DNA of 52,421 nucleotides from Hymenopellis radicata (GCA_015501595.1 JADNRX010000373.1:1-52421); one strand, 5' to 3'. Shown: positions 1-12,280, numbered from the stretch's first letter. The notes: generated by a model not told the origin, from the letters alone. A program made the numbers and translations.

Positions 1-1142
1 AACTTGAATTTCGACTGCTGTGGAGACGACTCGCCCGAGTCAGTCTCCGGGCTTTCCTCCTCCTTCTTATCGGGGAGGACTGCAGTCTCTATGCGGAGTC
101 TGAGACCAGGATCTCTGCCTCGCGATGGTCGTTCTGGTTTCGTCGACGACATTGTTTACTGAAAGACAAGAAAGAGGTCCGGTGACATGAAAAAGGAAGC
201 CAAGTTGGAAGGAGATGAAAAGAAATAAACATACGTCATAGATTTCGTAAAGTGATCGGATCGATATCTGCGTGGCGTCGCCTCCACGGTGCACTTGGGA
301 GGCCGCTAAAACGACCTTTGAAGTCATTTGAAGATAACGACAACGCCGAACGGTCAGCAACGGCAAGCGTGGTCGTCATGGTCAGAAATACGTTTACCCC
401 GTGTAGATATAATGAGCACGTAAACTTGCGTAAACTGTTAGCAATCGAGATGGACGCGTCGACGTTCGGATGAGTTAAGAAGTTGGCGGGACTGTAAAGG
501 TGCGTGAACCTGCAAATTCGAAACTGGATTGTACTGACTACCTATAGGGCCTCTATATTGTATAGGTATATACTATAAATAACAATCAGAGGATGACAAG
601 TCTACAGCGGGAATGGTGGCGAGATGGCACCGATGGAGTGCGCCGGCATCGGAAGTACCGGTATCTGGTGCAGAGATGCACTTGATAAACACTGACAATG
701 GACAGTCCACTCTCTTTCCCTTGTAGTGCAGTGGTGGCGCCACTGTTCCCGCTTGCTCTGTTGAATCAAATTACGCCTCAGATGCAATGCTTTGCAGTGC
801 TAGGCCTTAGTAAGTGAGTATGCCTCAGGCCTAAATTTATCCAGATATTTCGAGGTTCATGCCGAATAGCAGTCATTCTTATCTTGTCCCGCTTCGTTTC
901 CGTCGGGCCCGCTTCAAAAGGGCGCTCAACTTGGACTGGTACTTTCAATCAATCAGAATAATATTGACTACTTAAGTTATTTACTGTCACAGAGAAGAAC
1001 AGGACGAACGCAGAAAACAAGAACATTAGGCCACCAATATATATGCGCCACCTCCGAACGACCAGCCAGGTGTGGATGTGGAAGATCGGCGGATTTCTGT
1101 CATGCAGCGCGACCTAAGGTAAGATGTCTGGTCGAAATCTGG
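1..1142. other. No gene recognised
   Basis: I see no recognisable coding exon here. Short open frames occur on both strands, but none has a family signature or a convincing splice pattern. The stretch lies 3' of the CorA-like gene on the minus strand and may hold its 3' UTR. Confidence 0.4.
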
Positions 1143-3333
1143 CTACCCAGCGCGCGTACTAGTACTAGACTCCGCATTTCCAACATCACCTTCGTTCGGC
1201 AACCCAGTCGCAGGATCAACAAACGTCGTACGCAAACTCGTCCCGCCCGCTGCGGCCGCGCAGAGCGCATACTCGACCGGGCACTCGCATACGCGCTGCG
1301 CGTCCCCTCCCACTCGCGCTCGCGCTCCATCTTGCGCTGCTCGGGAAGCGCGGGTAAAGGAGAGGGAGTGAAAGAACACAGTGATGGGTACAAAAGGCGC
1401 TGAAAGATGAAAAACTTGAACTTGGCGAGGTCGGTGGGTCTTCAATTTCGCGCCGCTTTTTTTCGCCGCGGTAGAGGAGCGTCATGACCCAAACGGTGAG
1501 CAGTGTGAGCGCACGGCGATGGCAAAGTAGAGGTAGAGTTTCGGGCGTGAATCGTTCAGTTCTACGGTATTCATTCCGAAGATGGCCTGTAAGAGAGTTC
1601 GTCAGAAAAGCAATTGATTACTCGAGATGAGGACTCACAGCAGAGAACGAAGCTGGTAGGTAGACCATAGTTATATACGCGATCTGCTTCATGGCTACGT
1701 GGTCATCAGTGTCATTTCATTGAAATGGCTGAGGGCCACAAACCAGCACTATCGCGTACGACGCTTCACTAAGCGCCTGCATCCGTTTACTATCCTCGTT
1801 TGTAACGCTGCTGAATGCCTGTAATGCATTAGCACAGTAAGCAAGAGCATAATTGGGTCTTACTAGATCCATTGCATTCCCAACCCTTCCATCCAACATG
1901 GCCCGCGTCTCCTCCAGCCTCTCAATATCATTCAAGAGAGATGTACATTCTCTCTTGAATACCGCATGCGACTCCATCACTGGATGCGGCGTGTCTCTCA
2001 AAAACTCGACCGTCTTCCTAAAATCCCGTATGAGCTCCGCATAATGCAGCAATGCGCACGTAAAACATGGAGTTGGTGTGTATGGAGGTACGTCTGCGTA
2101 TGCGCGTCTTCCTCCCAAAGTCCACGTGGACGGTGGAGAGGGTATGCGCTTCTAGCCATATAACTTCAGCCGTTATGACTTCTAAAGTCTCGTCCCAGGA
2201 ATACAAAGGATACCAGAGCTGGGGCTAGGACGTGTAAAGTGGGGTCGGCAGTTGTGCGGTAAAGATCCGACCAATGCACGGAGCGGCCAGTAGCTAGTAC
2301 ACGCGTGTTTGAGAGTAGATGCAGACGTGGATGCATCGGACTTGGGATCTCGCGTGGGTGGGACGTAGGTGATAATGGTACTGGGATTGTGGTGGTCGGG
2401 CCCGTGGCGACAGCATGAATACCAAGAAGGTCGTGCACAATGATTCTATTGCAGCTCTGGAGAATGAGAGGCGCATGGGTGTCGATGATCATCTGATCGT
2501 GAAGGTACTTCGGGACTGCGTCAAAGTCAATGATGAGGTCTCCTTGTGATGTAGAGTCCAACCAAGGACGCATACTGATGTATGTCAACGTCATTGTGAT
2601 ATCTGGGAAGAGAAGGTCAAATATTGGTTGTCAACTGAAAGTCAAGACTTACGATCACTCCTGCCGGGTATGAGTTGTTCGGAATACCGGGAGGGGATCC
2701 AACTGAGTGACGAGGAGAAGAAGAACGGGTCAATTGTGAACCGAGTGCCAAACATTTGGAGGACTGGACCAGATAATGAGTCTATGAAGAACATTTGGCA
2801 TCGCGTAGATTTATCGGCCTACAGAGTTGTTAACCACAGTCAATACTTGCCTACAAAGACACGTCACTCAACAGGTTTGATCAACGCCGTCCACAGCTCA
2901 TCTTCATTCGTGTTCGACACCCTCCAGGTAGGATGGCGGCTCGAGTCTGGATGGAAGAGACCGTTCTTTCTGCATCAACAGTCTGTACACCGCACATTCC
3001 GGCCGCGCCATGATCTTGGTGCCATACCTGGACCGATATCCCTGCCGTGACGAGCGCAGCAATGTAGCAACACCGCTCTTCTTTTGCTGCTCGAGGCTCC
3101 AGTTCATGAACAGGGATTGCGGATATTTGTGCCAATCGTCGGCGTCGTTATTGAAGGGTATTCCATCTCGGATTCGTGCGTCTGTCGACGTGGCTCTGGC
3201 GCTGCTCGCAGCTGCGCTGGGTCAATCTGGGGACTATGAGTAGCTGATCGTAGATTTTGTTGGCGTCATACTGGATCGTTGACGTCGAGAAAGGCCATGG
3301 TCCGCTGGGTGTCGCATGTCGATGGCTCGGCAT
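1143..3333 (-). pseudogene. CorA-like Mg2+ transporter gene, frame broken several times
   Basis: Fungal CorA-type proteins form membrane channels for Mg2+ with a large cytoplasmic N-terminal domain and a GMN motif between two C-terminal helices. Reading the minus strand from about 3333, I recognise in order DDWHKYPQSLFMNWSLEQQ (near 3140), DELWTALIKP (2890), FFIDSLSGPVLQMFGTRF (about 2800), an intron ending at the acceptor before ITMTLTYISM (2594), SVHWSDLYRTTADPT, WYPLYSWDETLEV (2200), LLHYAELIRDFRKTVEFLRD (2040), DIERLEETRAMLD, NEDSKRMQALSEA, KQIAYITMVYLPASF and then FGMNTVELNDS. The GMN motif is therefore present. These pieces lie in different frames. Breaks that no GT-AG intron explains fall near 2910, 2213, 2050 and 1510; the last two look like single-base losses in TTT and CC. 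Family assignment is from memory of agaricomycete homologues. The exact start and the last exon are uncertain. It is either a pseudogene or a badly called sequence. Confidence 0.7.
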
Positions 3334-4065
3334 TGTCGTGGACGCTGCTACACGATGGTAGCAGTGATACGGGTCAGTCGTCCGGCATTGATGGGCGTCT
3401 AGTCCATATTCACTTGAGTCTTGGAGTCGGCAGAGTCGTTCAGTTGACTTGTTTCCTTCTTCGTTCGAGAGTGATAGTCCATGATCAAGGCCAAGTTGAT
3501 CGCGTGTCTTGAAGTCAAGAATTTTAAAGTGCCTAAGGAGGTGGAAGGGTCCGAACTCCCGCGGATCCGCGCAGGATCCGCGTAGCCACTGTTCAACAAG
3601 TTGAACCCTCGTCTTCTTACAAGCCTTGCACGCGCACAACTGACAGCGTAGGATGTCCGACATTCGAACTTCATGAACCCATTCAACGTTGCACTTTCCA
3701 TCCCACCGTCGCGATTCGTAAAGCTTTCCGCGATCATTTTTTCGCGCCAAGCGTGTCGTTGTCTTCATGCTTCATCAACTGAAGGACACTAAGCGAAAGG
3801 ATCACTTTACTTGACTGTACTGCTTGTACGCAATACGCGCTTGATGCCATTCGAAGTTATCGAGTCTTCCGCGTCATGTCCGTATTTAGTAATGCCCGAT
3901 TCGGTTTCTTCCCCATCGTTTGCTTCAGCCTCTCTCTTCCCCAAACTCCCATCCTCGCTCTATCAGCCTCGTCAGTCATATTTTTTCTGCACGCGACACT
4001 GGTACGTTTCTCCTCGAAAATTGGTGCTATAACTTATAAAGAATAAATAGGAAGCTATCTATACC
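3334..4065. other. Intergenic or unassigned
   Basis: A 206-codon minus-strand open frame (3148-3768, ATG at 3768) covers most of this stretch and overlaps the 5' part of the CorA-like gene. It contains a Cys-rich patch, CQLCACKACKK, but no family I recognise. It could be extra N-terminal sequence of the CorA gene or chance. A palindromic cluster, CGCGGATCCGCG followed by GGATCCGCG, sits at about 3560-3582. Confidence 0.3.
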
Positions 4066-5844
4066 ATGTTCGCTGACCCCTGTGTCCCAGCTGAACGGCA
4101 GCCAAACCGAACTACACGCGTCGCCACGCTCCTAAAGGGAAATGACGCGCCCCATGATGCAGAAAGAGCGCAACTCCGTACTTTTCTGGATGGAGCTCAA
4201 GGCGATCTCGCGAAATATGACGAAAAGCTGGAACTACTACTGAAGGACGTGAACACTCTCCGTGAGGAGTGCGATAAACTCCATTCCCACATTGAGGACG
4301 CTCGGACTCTCCTTCGTCCCATTCGTGCCCTTTCCGACGACCTTCTCCACGAGATATTTGCGCATTGCGTTCCTGAATGGGGAGCTTTGGGGAAGAAGCT
4401 CTTAAACGAGCCGGACTCGAAACATTCATCTCTCAATTCCAGGAATGTCCCATGGACGCTTTCGCACGTTTGCCGTAGGTGGCGTCGCGTCGCGCTTTCA
4501 GCCCCGCGCTTGTGGTCGACGATCATTTTTACCTCCCCAGCGGTCCAAACCAAGAAAAAGGCGGGATCCAGAACGCTTGACAGGCTGAACAAATTCTGCT
4601 ACAACCTTGGGTTGTTTATGTCACGTTCCGGAAACGTTGATCTCTCGGTTGCGCTCACGCTGGCATTGCCAGAGGACGGGATTATGCCGGACATGATGTG
4701 GGTGCTACTGGCTGTTGGAGCCACGCGCTGGCGTCATTTTCAGCAACAGTGGAAACGGGTTTCCCAGGGCACTATCGGGGCTTTACTTTGAACGCCTAGA
4801 AGAAATCATTCTCTCTGGCATAGAGGAAACTCGGACCATGGATGGGAAACTTCTCGCCCCATTCCGGGCCGCCCCACGGCTGAGAAGAATCCGCCTTACT
4901 GACGAGGATGGATTTATCACATTGCCATGGTCCCGGATAACTCACTATGAGTGGGATATTTTCATCAACGAATGGACTCTCCGAGCAATGCCCAGAAGAA
5001 ATCATTCTCTCTGGCATAGAGGAAACTCGGACCATGGATGGGAAACTTCTCGCCCCATTCCGGGCCGCCCCACGGCTGAGAAGAATCCGCCTTACTGACG
5101 AGGATGGATTTATCACATTGCCATGGTCCCGGATAACTCACTATGAGTGGGATATTTTCATCAACGAATGGACTCTCCGAGCAATGCCCAATCTTACTCA
5201 TCTGTCGCTCGTTGTTGATGATCCACATGCACAGGTTGATAAATGTCTATCAAAGCTTTCTTTCCCAAACCTTTTGTCCCTTTCTCTTACCCTCCATTCC
5301 TACGCCTTCTTTTCCGCCCTCCTCCCCCATTTAAAGGTACCAGCCTCACCGATCTTCACCTGACGTACCGATTGACTAGCGCAAATCACAACTTCATCGC
5401 TCTCAGTCTTCCCATAACGGACATACTCCCCAAACGATTGACGTCGCTTCACATTGCTTGTGATGTTTCCAACTTCATCGACGCGGACCTTGACGTCCTA
5501 GCGTCATGGCTTCACCTAGCAACCGACGTTACTGCCTTCTCCCTCCATCTTCCTAACATCCCTGTTACCCTTATCTACGATCTCCTTGTGCATCCAGAGG
5601 GCGACGTGCAGCTACCCCGCCTCAGGTCTTTGGATTTATCGGTCATTTCCAACTCGACGAAGGACGCGCAGATGCCGACAGCGATGGTCCTTGATGTTTT
5701 GGAGTCCCATTCGGATCGAGGCGGCCTAACGTTTCACGTCTAGAGGAGTTCTGCACGAATGTGGACGCTAGCCGGTTTTCGGAAGGGAGGCTGCAGAGGT
5801 GGCAGGATATATGTCGGAAGGTCAAGGTCATTTGCCCTAGGTAA
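4066..5844 (+). pseudogene. F-box-like protein gene, disrupted
   Basis: Basidiomycete genomes carry many F-box proteins, which recruit substrates to SCF ubiquitin ligases. The N-terminal part is intact: a coiled-coil stretch (roughly residues 40-80), then the F-box core IRALSDDLLHEIFAHCVPEW and the usual following block WTLSHVCRRWRRVALSAPRLW. Downstream, leucine-rich pieces follow in three frames: YFERLEEIILSGIEETR, HYEWDIFINEWTLRAMP, LTHLSLVVDD, LTSLHIACDVSNF and, at the end, SRLEEFCTNVDASRF to a stop at 5842-5844. The frame breaks near 4740 with a stop at 4791, again at the 196-bp tandem duplication (4798-5189, not a multiple of three), again near 5338 and again near 5700. Four independent lesions make a pseudogene more likely than a gene with unseen introns. 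A truncated product of about 240 residues that keeps the F-box is still possible from the first frame. Confidence 0.75.
4798..5189. repeat. 196-bp exact-looking tandem duplication inside the F-box gene
   Basis: Two head-to-tail copies, 4798-4993 and 4994-5189, start with AGAAGAAATCATTCTCTCTG and end with CCGAGCAATGCCC. I see no difference between the copies, which suggests a recent event or an assembly artefact. The length is 3n+1, so it shifts the reading frame. Confidence 0.9.
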
Positions 5845-6471
5845 TGCTAGCAATCTCGCTTCACATGAGATCCTGGCCCAAGGTGAACAAGGATCCGGAG
5901 ACGCCACACTTAATTCTTTTTCATGCAGGTCTGGAGCTGACAGATATCACCACCGTGACTCGTGATGAGAGCGAGGTCTTGGCGTAATTCTACTTAAAGC
6001 ATTTGTGGCAAATGGGGAGCGAAGAGGGAGCGGAGCGCACTCTTTGTTTCAAATATTAATCCAATAATCGAGACGAATATTGCATGTACGTAATGGCCCA
6101 GAAAGCAGGGAGCGTACGATATGGGCGTGAAAGCCTGTACACATTCCATCTGCATATACGACCAGACGGCACCTGCTTCACTTCCTACGATGACAGCAGT
6201 GCCCTCTCAGAAAAAAATTGCTGTGGTATTCTGGTAGCCGCTGGAGAGTTCGCTCTTCCGCGTTGCAGAAGATGGATATCTCCAGAGAGTTGAAGATGCA
6301 CAATTGAGGGAGGAATGGAGACACCTGGAATTTCTCAACCATACATTGCATTACTATATCTCGCCAATCGGATCCTTTTCCACAGCTCTGGGGCCATTTT
6401 CTGGCGCAATCTGTCGTAGTACTAAGTGATGACACTCGGGCAGGTTAGAAGTAGCTTACTTGTAAGCAGTA
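5845..6471. other. No gene recognised
   Basis: This is the gap between the 3' ends of the plus-strand F-box gene and the minus-strand arrestin-like gene. I see only short open frames without family features. Confidence 0.4.
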
Positions 6472-7977
6472 TCAACCGTAGTGAACGTAAACTGATGTCC
6501 AATCTGGCGTATCAATCCAGGGATCCGTTACTAGCCGTATAGGAATGTAGATCCGTGTGGGCAAAAATGGTGCACGCCCTGGAGGTACCAAGGTAACCAA
6601 GATGAAGTCCTACATGTCCTCAATCAGCGGCGCTCAATCAAAGACATAGATAGGGACTCACTTTGACTACGACACCTGCTGCCACGAAACCGCTAACAGC
6701 AACATCGGGCTTGGCGCGAAGTTCGCCCTCCCAATCTAATACTTCCTCATCTCCAGCGTGAAACTCCAATTGAGACAGCGTCGGCGGTACAGACGTCATT
6801 TTCCCCTCGCCAATCGTGAGTTCTCGCCACGCTCGCGAACCACCCACATCGACCGCGATTTGTCTCTGTATACTGACAGTCACAACCACGATTGACGTTT
6901 CTGTCGCGGGTGGGTTACGGAAAAGTTGTCGGAGAGACGTAAGCGGGCCGGTGAGTTGCAGATGGATGGGAATTGTGTCCGCGAAGGAGAAGACTTGCAC
7001 AGACGGGATGAGAACCTAACGCGATGACTGAGGTTGAATGTCGTCGTGAAGAGGCGAGAAGAGGGACTTGCATTGCCATGGATGGGCTCCACGCTGACGT
7101 TGGGTTTAGTCTTGATGGTCATTACCGATTGTGTCCATTCTTCGGGCGACGACTTGATGCTCCTAAACAAAGGTATCGCCAATATAGGTCGATTGGGCCG
7201 CGTCCGAGGCCGATAGTTGAACGGGACCCGCATGCTAATTGGTGCGCCGGGTCAGTACCATGCCAGTTCTTCTCAGGAACTCACATCGTGTTCGTCGGGA
7301 AGAAACTGAGGGGCCCGCGCGCATACGATATGTCAACGACGACAGCATAGACGACTCTCACGACAACCGCCGGGAGTCCAGGCGCGGAGAAAGCGAACGT
7401 TGGCGGTAAGGGTTGACCTTCAGCAAGGTCAGTAAATGTCGCTGGAAGGGTGAAGTTGAATTCGAACGGTAAGTGTTGAGCAAAAGGACCCCATGAAGAG
7501 GTCCATAGCGTAACGCTTTGATCGACTAGGGAGATCGACTTTGCTCCACCATTCGAATTGAGATAGTCAAGATTACCCAGTAGCTGAGGATGAGAAGAGT
7601 GAGTGTTAGCAAGGCGGCAAAGACGCGTGAAGGGTGAAGACAGATTACGTTGACCTTCACTCGGGAGACATTGTCGTGCTTGTCGAGGAGCAGGGTACCG
7701 TTGATCGTGCGTTGGCGTCCATAAGAGGGTGAAGAGACGCCCGTCTCTTGCCCTGTGAGAAGAACGGTGACTGGACCGTCCTTCTTTATGAAGATGCCGT
7801 TGGGGACTGGCGAGGCATTGCTGCGGGGAGAGTGCTGAATACGCTGTTCGCCCGAAGAAGGTTCAGAAGAGTAATGAGGAGGGGGAGAAGAACCGTTATA
7901 AGCTGGGGGACTCCTGATAGTAGCATAGTTCTCGAGAAAGGCGGTTGGGCTTGAGGGTGGTACTGAGGAAGTGTCTT
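6472..7977 (-). CDS. Arrestin-like N-terminal domain protein
   Basis: Fungal arrestin-like proteins (beta-sandwich alpha-arrestins) commonly act as adaptors for ubiquitin ligases at membranes. The minus strand reads in clean exons: a Pro/Ser-rich start region (SPPAYNGSSPPPHYSSEPSS), KKDGPVTVLLTGQETGVSSP, GTLLLDKHDNVSRVKV, an intron at about 7590-7650, LPFEFNFTLPATFTDLAEGQ, VVVRVVYAVVVDISYARG, an intron at about 7230-7290, LAIPLFRSIKSSPEEW, an intron at 7018-7068, FSFADTIPIHLQLTGPL, VSIQRQIAVDVGG, GFVAAGVVVK, an intron at about 6620-6660 and a last exon ending DTPDWTSVYVHYG with the stop at 6472-6474. The start codon is not resolved: no ATG lies in frame between an upstream stop (about 7978) and the first recognisable residues, so a short 5' exon probably exists. 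The family call rests on the blade-like strand pattern and remembered homologues. Confidence 0.65.
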
Positions 7978-8966
7978 ATGAGTCAGGAGAACGTGAGAAT
8001 ATCGTTTTATGACTCGAGCTCCGACAAATTGGAAGAGCACGCGCTTGATGGGATTGGTGGCGCCATCCCTGTCATCCCTATCGTTATCGCTGCTTATCGC
8101 TGTTGTCCGAGTGGTAGTGTAGAATCATAATGTTTGCTGCGGTGATAGAGTGTTTGCTGTGATGATCCCAGGGCGCACAACCGAAATTGACCCGATATTC
8201 GAACGCATGCGCATATACGTTTCCATACAAGGCATTGTCATTTCCATACGCAATCGTGGGTGTGCAAAAAGAATCGTCAATGTTGTATTCGGTACAATCG
8301 TCCCGCATGTGACAAATTGAATACATAGACTAAGATACTGTCAGCGAGAGATGATACGGGGTAACCAACCCACCAGAGTAGCAAAGGCAGATGAACTCAT
8401 GCGGAAAGCTGAAAAGTCTTTTCTCAAGCGCGGTGTGGCCTCGAGAACGAGGTAGCTAGGGTGGAAGTGCTCAAACGCGTCTGTCTTCGCAGCAGACGCG
8501 CCGTCGGGACGATGAGAGGCCGATACGCCATATAAACGCGTGATTTTTGCGTGATTTTCATCAGGCTACGCGCCTTTGAAGTCCTCAATACCGTCTGCGT
8601 CACAGCATCAGTAACGGAAAATGTCGAAGGTGGAATAGGGCCGTTGAGGGCCAAAGGGAGACCAGAGAAGGAGAAAATGCGCACAAAGTGAACTTTTTGG
8701 GAGCCAGCATTTTTCGATCTCCGCTTCGTGTACCGGGTTTGTGTGGAACCACAACTCGTCTTGGCAGTCGCTGGTCTTCGCCGTCATTGCATTAACTTGA
8801 AGGCACTCGTCTTCGATCTTCTTGATCTACGCTTCATTTTCACACATGTCTTATTGTCTACACCGATGATCTTGAACCAAATCTTCAACGGCCAAAAACA
8901 TTCCTTAGCCTGTTGTACTACAAATATCTCGCTCTCGATGTTGTCCGTTGGCTAGCTCTTCGCAAT
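7978..8966. other. No clear gene
   Basis: This region lies between the divergent arrestin-like gene and the proline-rich gene. It probably holds the missing first exon of the arrestin-like gene. An 86-codon minus-strand open frame at 8424-8684 has no ATG start and no family feature. Confidence 0.35.
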
Positions 8967-9928
8967 ATGGACAGCATCTTTGGTTTACTAGTGGCCGTTT
9001 TCTCCTTCTCCTCCATCATTGTCGCTATGCCTTCTATCAAAGGCGACGGCCTGTACAGGACGTTGCCAATGGCAAGGTTCACCATCACTCGGTCTCATCG
9101 ATGCCCTCGCATTTGAGTGAGAAGATTCAGTCGCTCCCTTCACTTCCCAGAGCCTGGCTCATGATGGTGCTCACAAGACTGGACGTCCCACCACCACTAC
9201 CTCCGAAGCCTACGCGCAAGCGTGACTCAAATGCTCAATCAAAGCCGCCGCTACGTCCGCAACTGTCTGCCCCGTTCACTCCTTCAAAGCCTAGGCAGCC
9301 GCCAGTGGTACGCGACTCGGCTGCCCCCTTCACCACAGGAAAGCTTGGGCTCCTGGTTGACCCATTTAATCTTCCGAGCGAGGTCCTTGCGCCACCTTCA
9401 GGACAATCACGGCGGCGGCAATATTTCGGACTGCGAAGTGCTGAAGAGGTGCGCACTGAGGAAGAGGATACAACGGCACCCATTCCTCCCATACTTCCAT
9501 CCAGACATGGACAGTTGGATCGCCAACGGATGGCGGATTCATTGCGCTATGGTGCTTATGCTAAAGATATGGAGGAATATAGGCGCCTCGGAGTGGACAG
9601 AGTAAGCTTTCAATCTCCCTTGTAATATCTATCCGAGTGACTCAATTCAAATTATCAGCCACCTTCTTCAAGTCGTCGCCGTAATTCTAGCCAATCTATA
9701 AATCACTCTCGATTCTTGCGAACGACGTCAGGAGAGGTTATGAGCGTCCCTGCGGTTCTGGTAACTACTTCTTGCCAGGCTACCGCGCGCCATCCGAAGG
9801 GTATGAGGGCGTCGTCGGCCTTTAGACCTGTGGTGCCATCCCACAACCTACGTCTCAATTGGCTAGAGTGTCGAGCGGAGTACTGTACTCTACTGTCCCA
9901 GGAAGACAGTCTTTTGGGCCGCCTCTAA
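8967..9928 (+). CDS. Unknown proline-rich protein, possibly secreted
   Basis: I do not recognise this protein. The ATG at 8967 opens a hydrophobic, signal-like N-terminus (MDSIFGLLVAVFSFSSIIVA). Downstream, in another frame that needs a splice near 9075-9150, is a long proline-rich basic stretch (DVPPPLPPKPTRKRD, SAPFTPSKPRQPPVV) and a more ordered part (YGAYAKDMEEYRRLGVDR). An intron with donor GTAAGC fits at about 9604-9658, after which the frame stays open to 9928. Another frame of that last exon also reads naturally (GNYFLPGYRAPSEGYEG), so the 3' end is uncertain. The span and exon joins are a proposal. Confidence 0.3.
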
Positions 9929-10171
9929 CACTATTCCCCACACATTCACACTCGGAATCGCAACCATCGTATAAACACCGCCCGTCACGGGCAAGTTCCT
10001 TGCTTTGACCTCATTTACATTTCACGGACTCCGTTTTTACCGAATGACAATATCTATCTAGAATAAGAGTACATGCATGTACAAAGTTATCGTAGGGGTT
10101 TACGAACGAATATGCAAGGCACATAAACCTGAAATTAGAAATTAACTATAAACGTCTTCGCTCCTACCATC

Positions 10172-10575
10172 ATGGACGACAGTCCGCCACCTGCAGAGCC
10201 CTCTCCACCGCCTGCCGCCGCGCCAGCGCCTCCGCCAGTACATACTGGATCACCTACCGACTTTTTGAAGGGCGTCGTGGGCAAGCGAGTTATTGTTCGC
10301 CTGACATCTGGCGTTGATTATCGCGGTGCGTGTCGCGGTTTGTGGCGCGCAGTAAATTGTCTCATGTCGGTGCCCAGGAATACTGTCGTGTCTGGATGGA
10401 TATATGAATATTGCCCTTGAGCAGACAGAGGAGCATGCAAATGGCAGAATCACGAATCGATATGGGGATGCGTTCATTCGAGGGAACAATGGTGCGCCTC
10501 TTCATATCTCTTCATCTCCTGTTTGTTATTGATGCGCGAATAGTTTTGTATATCTCTGCAGCAGAAACGCTATGA
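10172..10575 (+). CDS. LSM6: U6 snRNA-associated Sm-like protein LSm6
   Basis: LSm6 is a subunit of the heptameric LSm rings: LSm2-8 binds the 3' end of U6 snRNA in the nucleus, and LSm1-7 acts in mRNA decay in the cytoplasm. Three exons (10172-10325, 10378-10491, 10544-10575) encode 99 residues. The introns are 52 bp each. Residues 28 onward read TDFLKGVVGKRVIVRLTSG (Sm1 start), then DYRGILSCLDGYMNIALEQT and GDAFIRGNNVLYIS (Sm2 with the RGxxV signature). The length beyond the proline-rich start matches the family (about 80-90). The first 27 residues (MDDSPPPAEPSPPPAAAPAP...) are a low-complexity Pro/Ala tail. A single ATG fits. This is one of the surest calls in the window. Confidence 0.95.
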
Positions 10576-10952
10576 CCGTTTCTGCATTGAAAATATATTC
10601 GTCGCTCACGCCGACTGTACTTTGTACTATAATCCATGAACCTAGACTGTTCTCGAGGACATTCCTACACTACTTATCGGCGTGTAGAACTCTTGCATAC
10701 AAAATCGAAGCAATGCGGCCCCTCCCAAGACATATTCTCCCTGCAAATCGACCGGCGCTGACACTTGCAACTTTATAGCATCTTCGTTTTCCCCTAGAAA
10801 ATCTCTCATTATCTATTTCCAAAAGGTGTGCTTCATCGCTTGGTCTGTGGTGAATTAACTCAGTTTAACTGACAGTGTAGCAGCGCGCTTAACGGCTTAC
10901 GGGCAAAACCTTTTTTGCTATTTTTATCACCCACGCTTACCAGCCATCTTCC
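10576..10952. other. Intergenic, promoter of the M20 gene
   Basis: No gene is seen. The stretch separates two plus-strand genes and should hold the LSM6 terminator and the promoter of the M20 gene. Confidence 0.4.
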
Positions 10953-12102
10953 ATGTCGCGATTCGAATCTCTTCTTGCAGATCTCGTGAATATCGAGTCG
11001 CTCACGGGTGACGAAGAAAATGTCGCATTATTTCTTGCTGATACCCTTCGAGCAGATGGATACACGGTGGAACTTATTCCCATCGCCCCATCGTCGAGGC
11101 GTTTAAATATCTACGCTTACGTTGGATCTGCTCGATCCACCAAATGTCTATTGACGACGCATATCGATACCGTTCCCCCGTTCATTCCCTTCTCCGGTCC
11201 GGACGAACGTGGCATAGTACACGGGCGGGGTACTTGTGACGCGAAAGGAGCCGCGGTCGCTCAGATCCTTGCTGTGAATGAACTTGTGGAGAGCGGTGCT
11301 GTACAAGAAGGCGACGTGGCGATGATGTACGTTGTCGGAGAAGAAGTCGACGGTGTTGGAATGAAGGCTGCGAGCAAGATGGGATTACACTGGGACAGCA
11401 TTGTTTTCGGTGAGCCGACTGAAGGTAAACTCGCACTTGGACACAAAGTTTGTCTTTAACCTCTTCATCATGTTCCTCTGCTTACATCTCACAAGGGAAT
11501 TTTGCTGTTTGAGCTCTCCGCATCCGGAGTGGCTTGTCATAGCGGATACCCTCACCTTGGGAAATCTGCTAACCACATTCTTATTCCCGTCCTTTCCGAC
11601 TTCTTGAAGATGAATCTTCCCGTCGATGATCTGCTTGGTCCGTCTACCATCAACATCGGAACTGTGCACGGAGGAGAAGCTCGTAGGTAGCCTTGACTGC
11701 TTGGCTGAATCAATAATTAACGATCTTTCCACTTTAGCTAACATTTTAGCTCCATCCTCCACGGCGACCATATCGATACGCGTCTCAACCGCGTTTGACA
11801 CGCTCAAAGCCTCCAGCCTTGAGATACTTGCGCAACACCCCGAAGTTAATTTCAAGTTGCTCGCAGAGTACGGCCCGCCACGGTTGCATTCCGATGTGCC
11901 AGATTTCCAGACGATCAATGTCGGTTTTGGCACCGACATACCATTCCTAACAGGTCACGACGCGCCGGAGACAAAAAAGATGTTATATGGTCCTGGGAGT
12001 ATATTCGTCGCTCATACCAGTACAGAACAAGTCGCGTTGGCTGACCTCGTCAAGTGTAAGGATGGGTACAAGAAGTTGGTGTTGTACTGCCTAGGTCGCT
12101 GA
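10953..12102 (+). CDS. M20 family deacetylase/peptidase (acetylornithine deacetylase-like)
   Basis: M20 enzymes are two-zinc hydrolases that cleave N-acyl amino acids or peptides, for example N-acetylornithine. Exons 10953-11447, 11496-11682 and 11738-12102 give 348 residues, with introns of 48 and 55 bp. Metal and catalytic residues are in place: LLTTHIDTVPP (His70, Asp72), GRGTCDAKGA (Asp96 as bridging ligand), YVVGEEVDG (Glu130 as general base, Glu131), FGEPTE, and near the C-terminus VAHTSTEQV (last His ligand). The dimerisation lid lies between SGVACHSGYPHLGKSAN and the return to the catalytic domain. The length is slightly short of bacterial ArgE (about 380). The sequence alone cannot say whether the substrate is acetylornithine or another acyl-amino acid. 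No signal peptide is visible, so it is probably cytosolic. Confidence 0.88.
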
Positions 12103-12280
12103 ATCCTGAAATTCAAAATAAACGATATCGTTATCGAGCGTTCCGCCGGGTCCGTCAGGGTTTTAACCTATCTTGATAAGGAGGCCTCTGGGAAGCGCCA
12201 GACAGCGCAGATAACATTCGGCAATGGTTATAACATATGACCAGGTCAGGCGGTGGATCACGACTCACTACTGAACGACC

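Noticed and set aside
1100..1485. Three overlapping minus-strand open frames of 89-100 codons
   Set aside because: They are GC-rich frames over the last exon of the CorA-like gene. At most one is coding.
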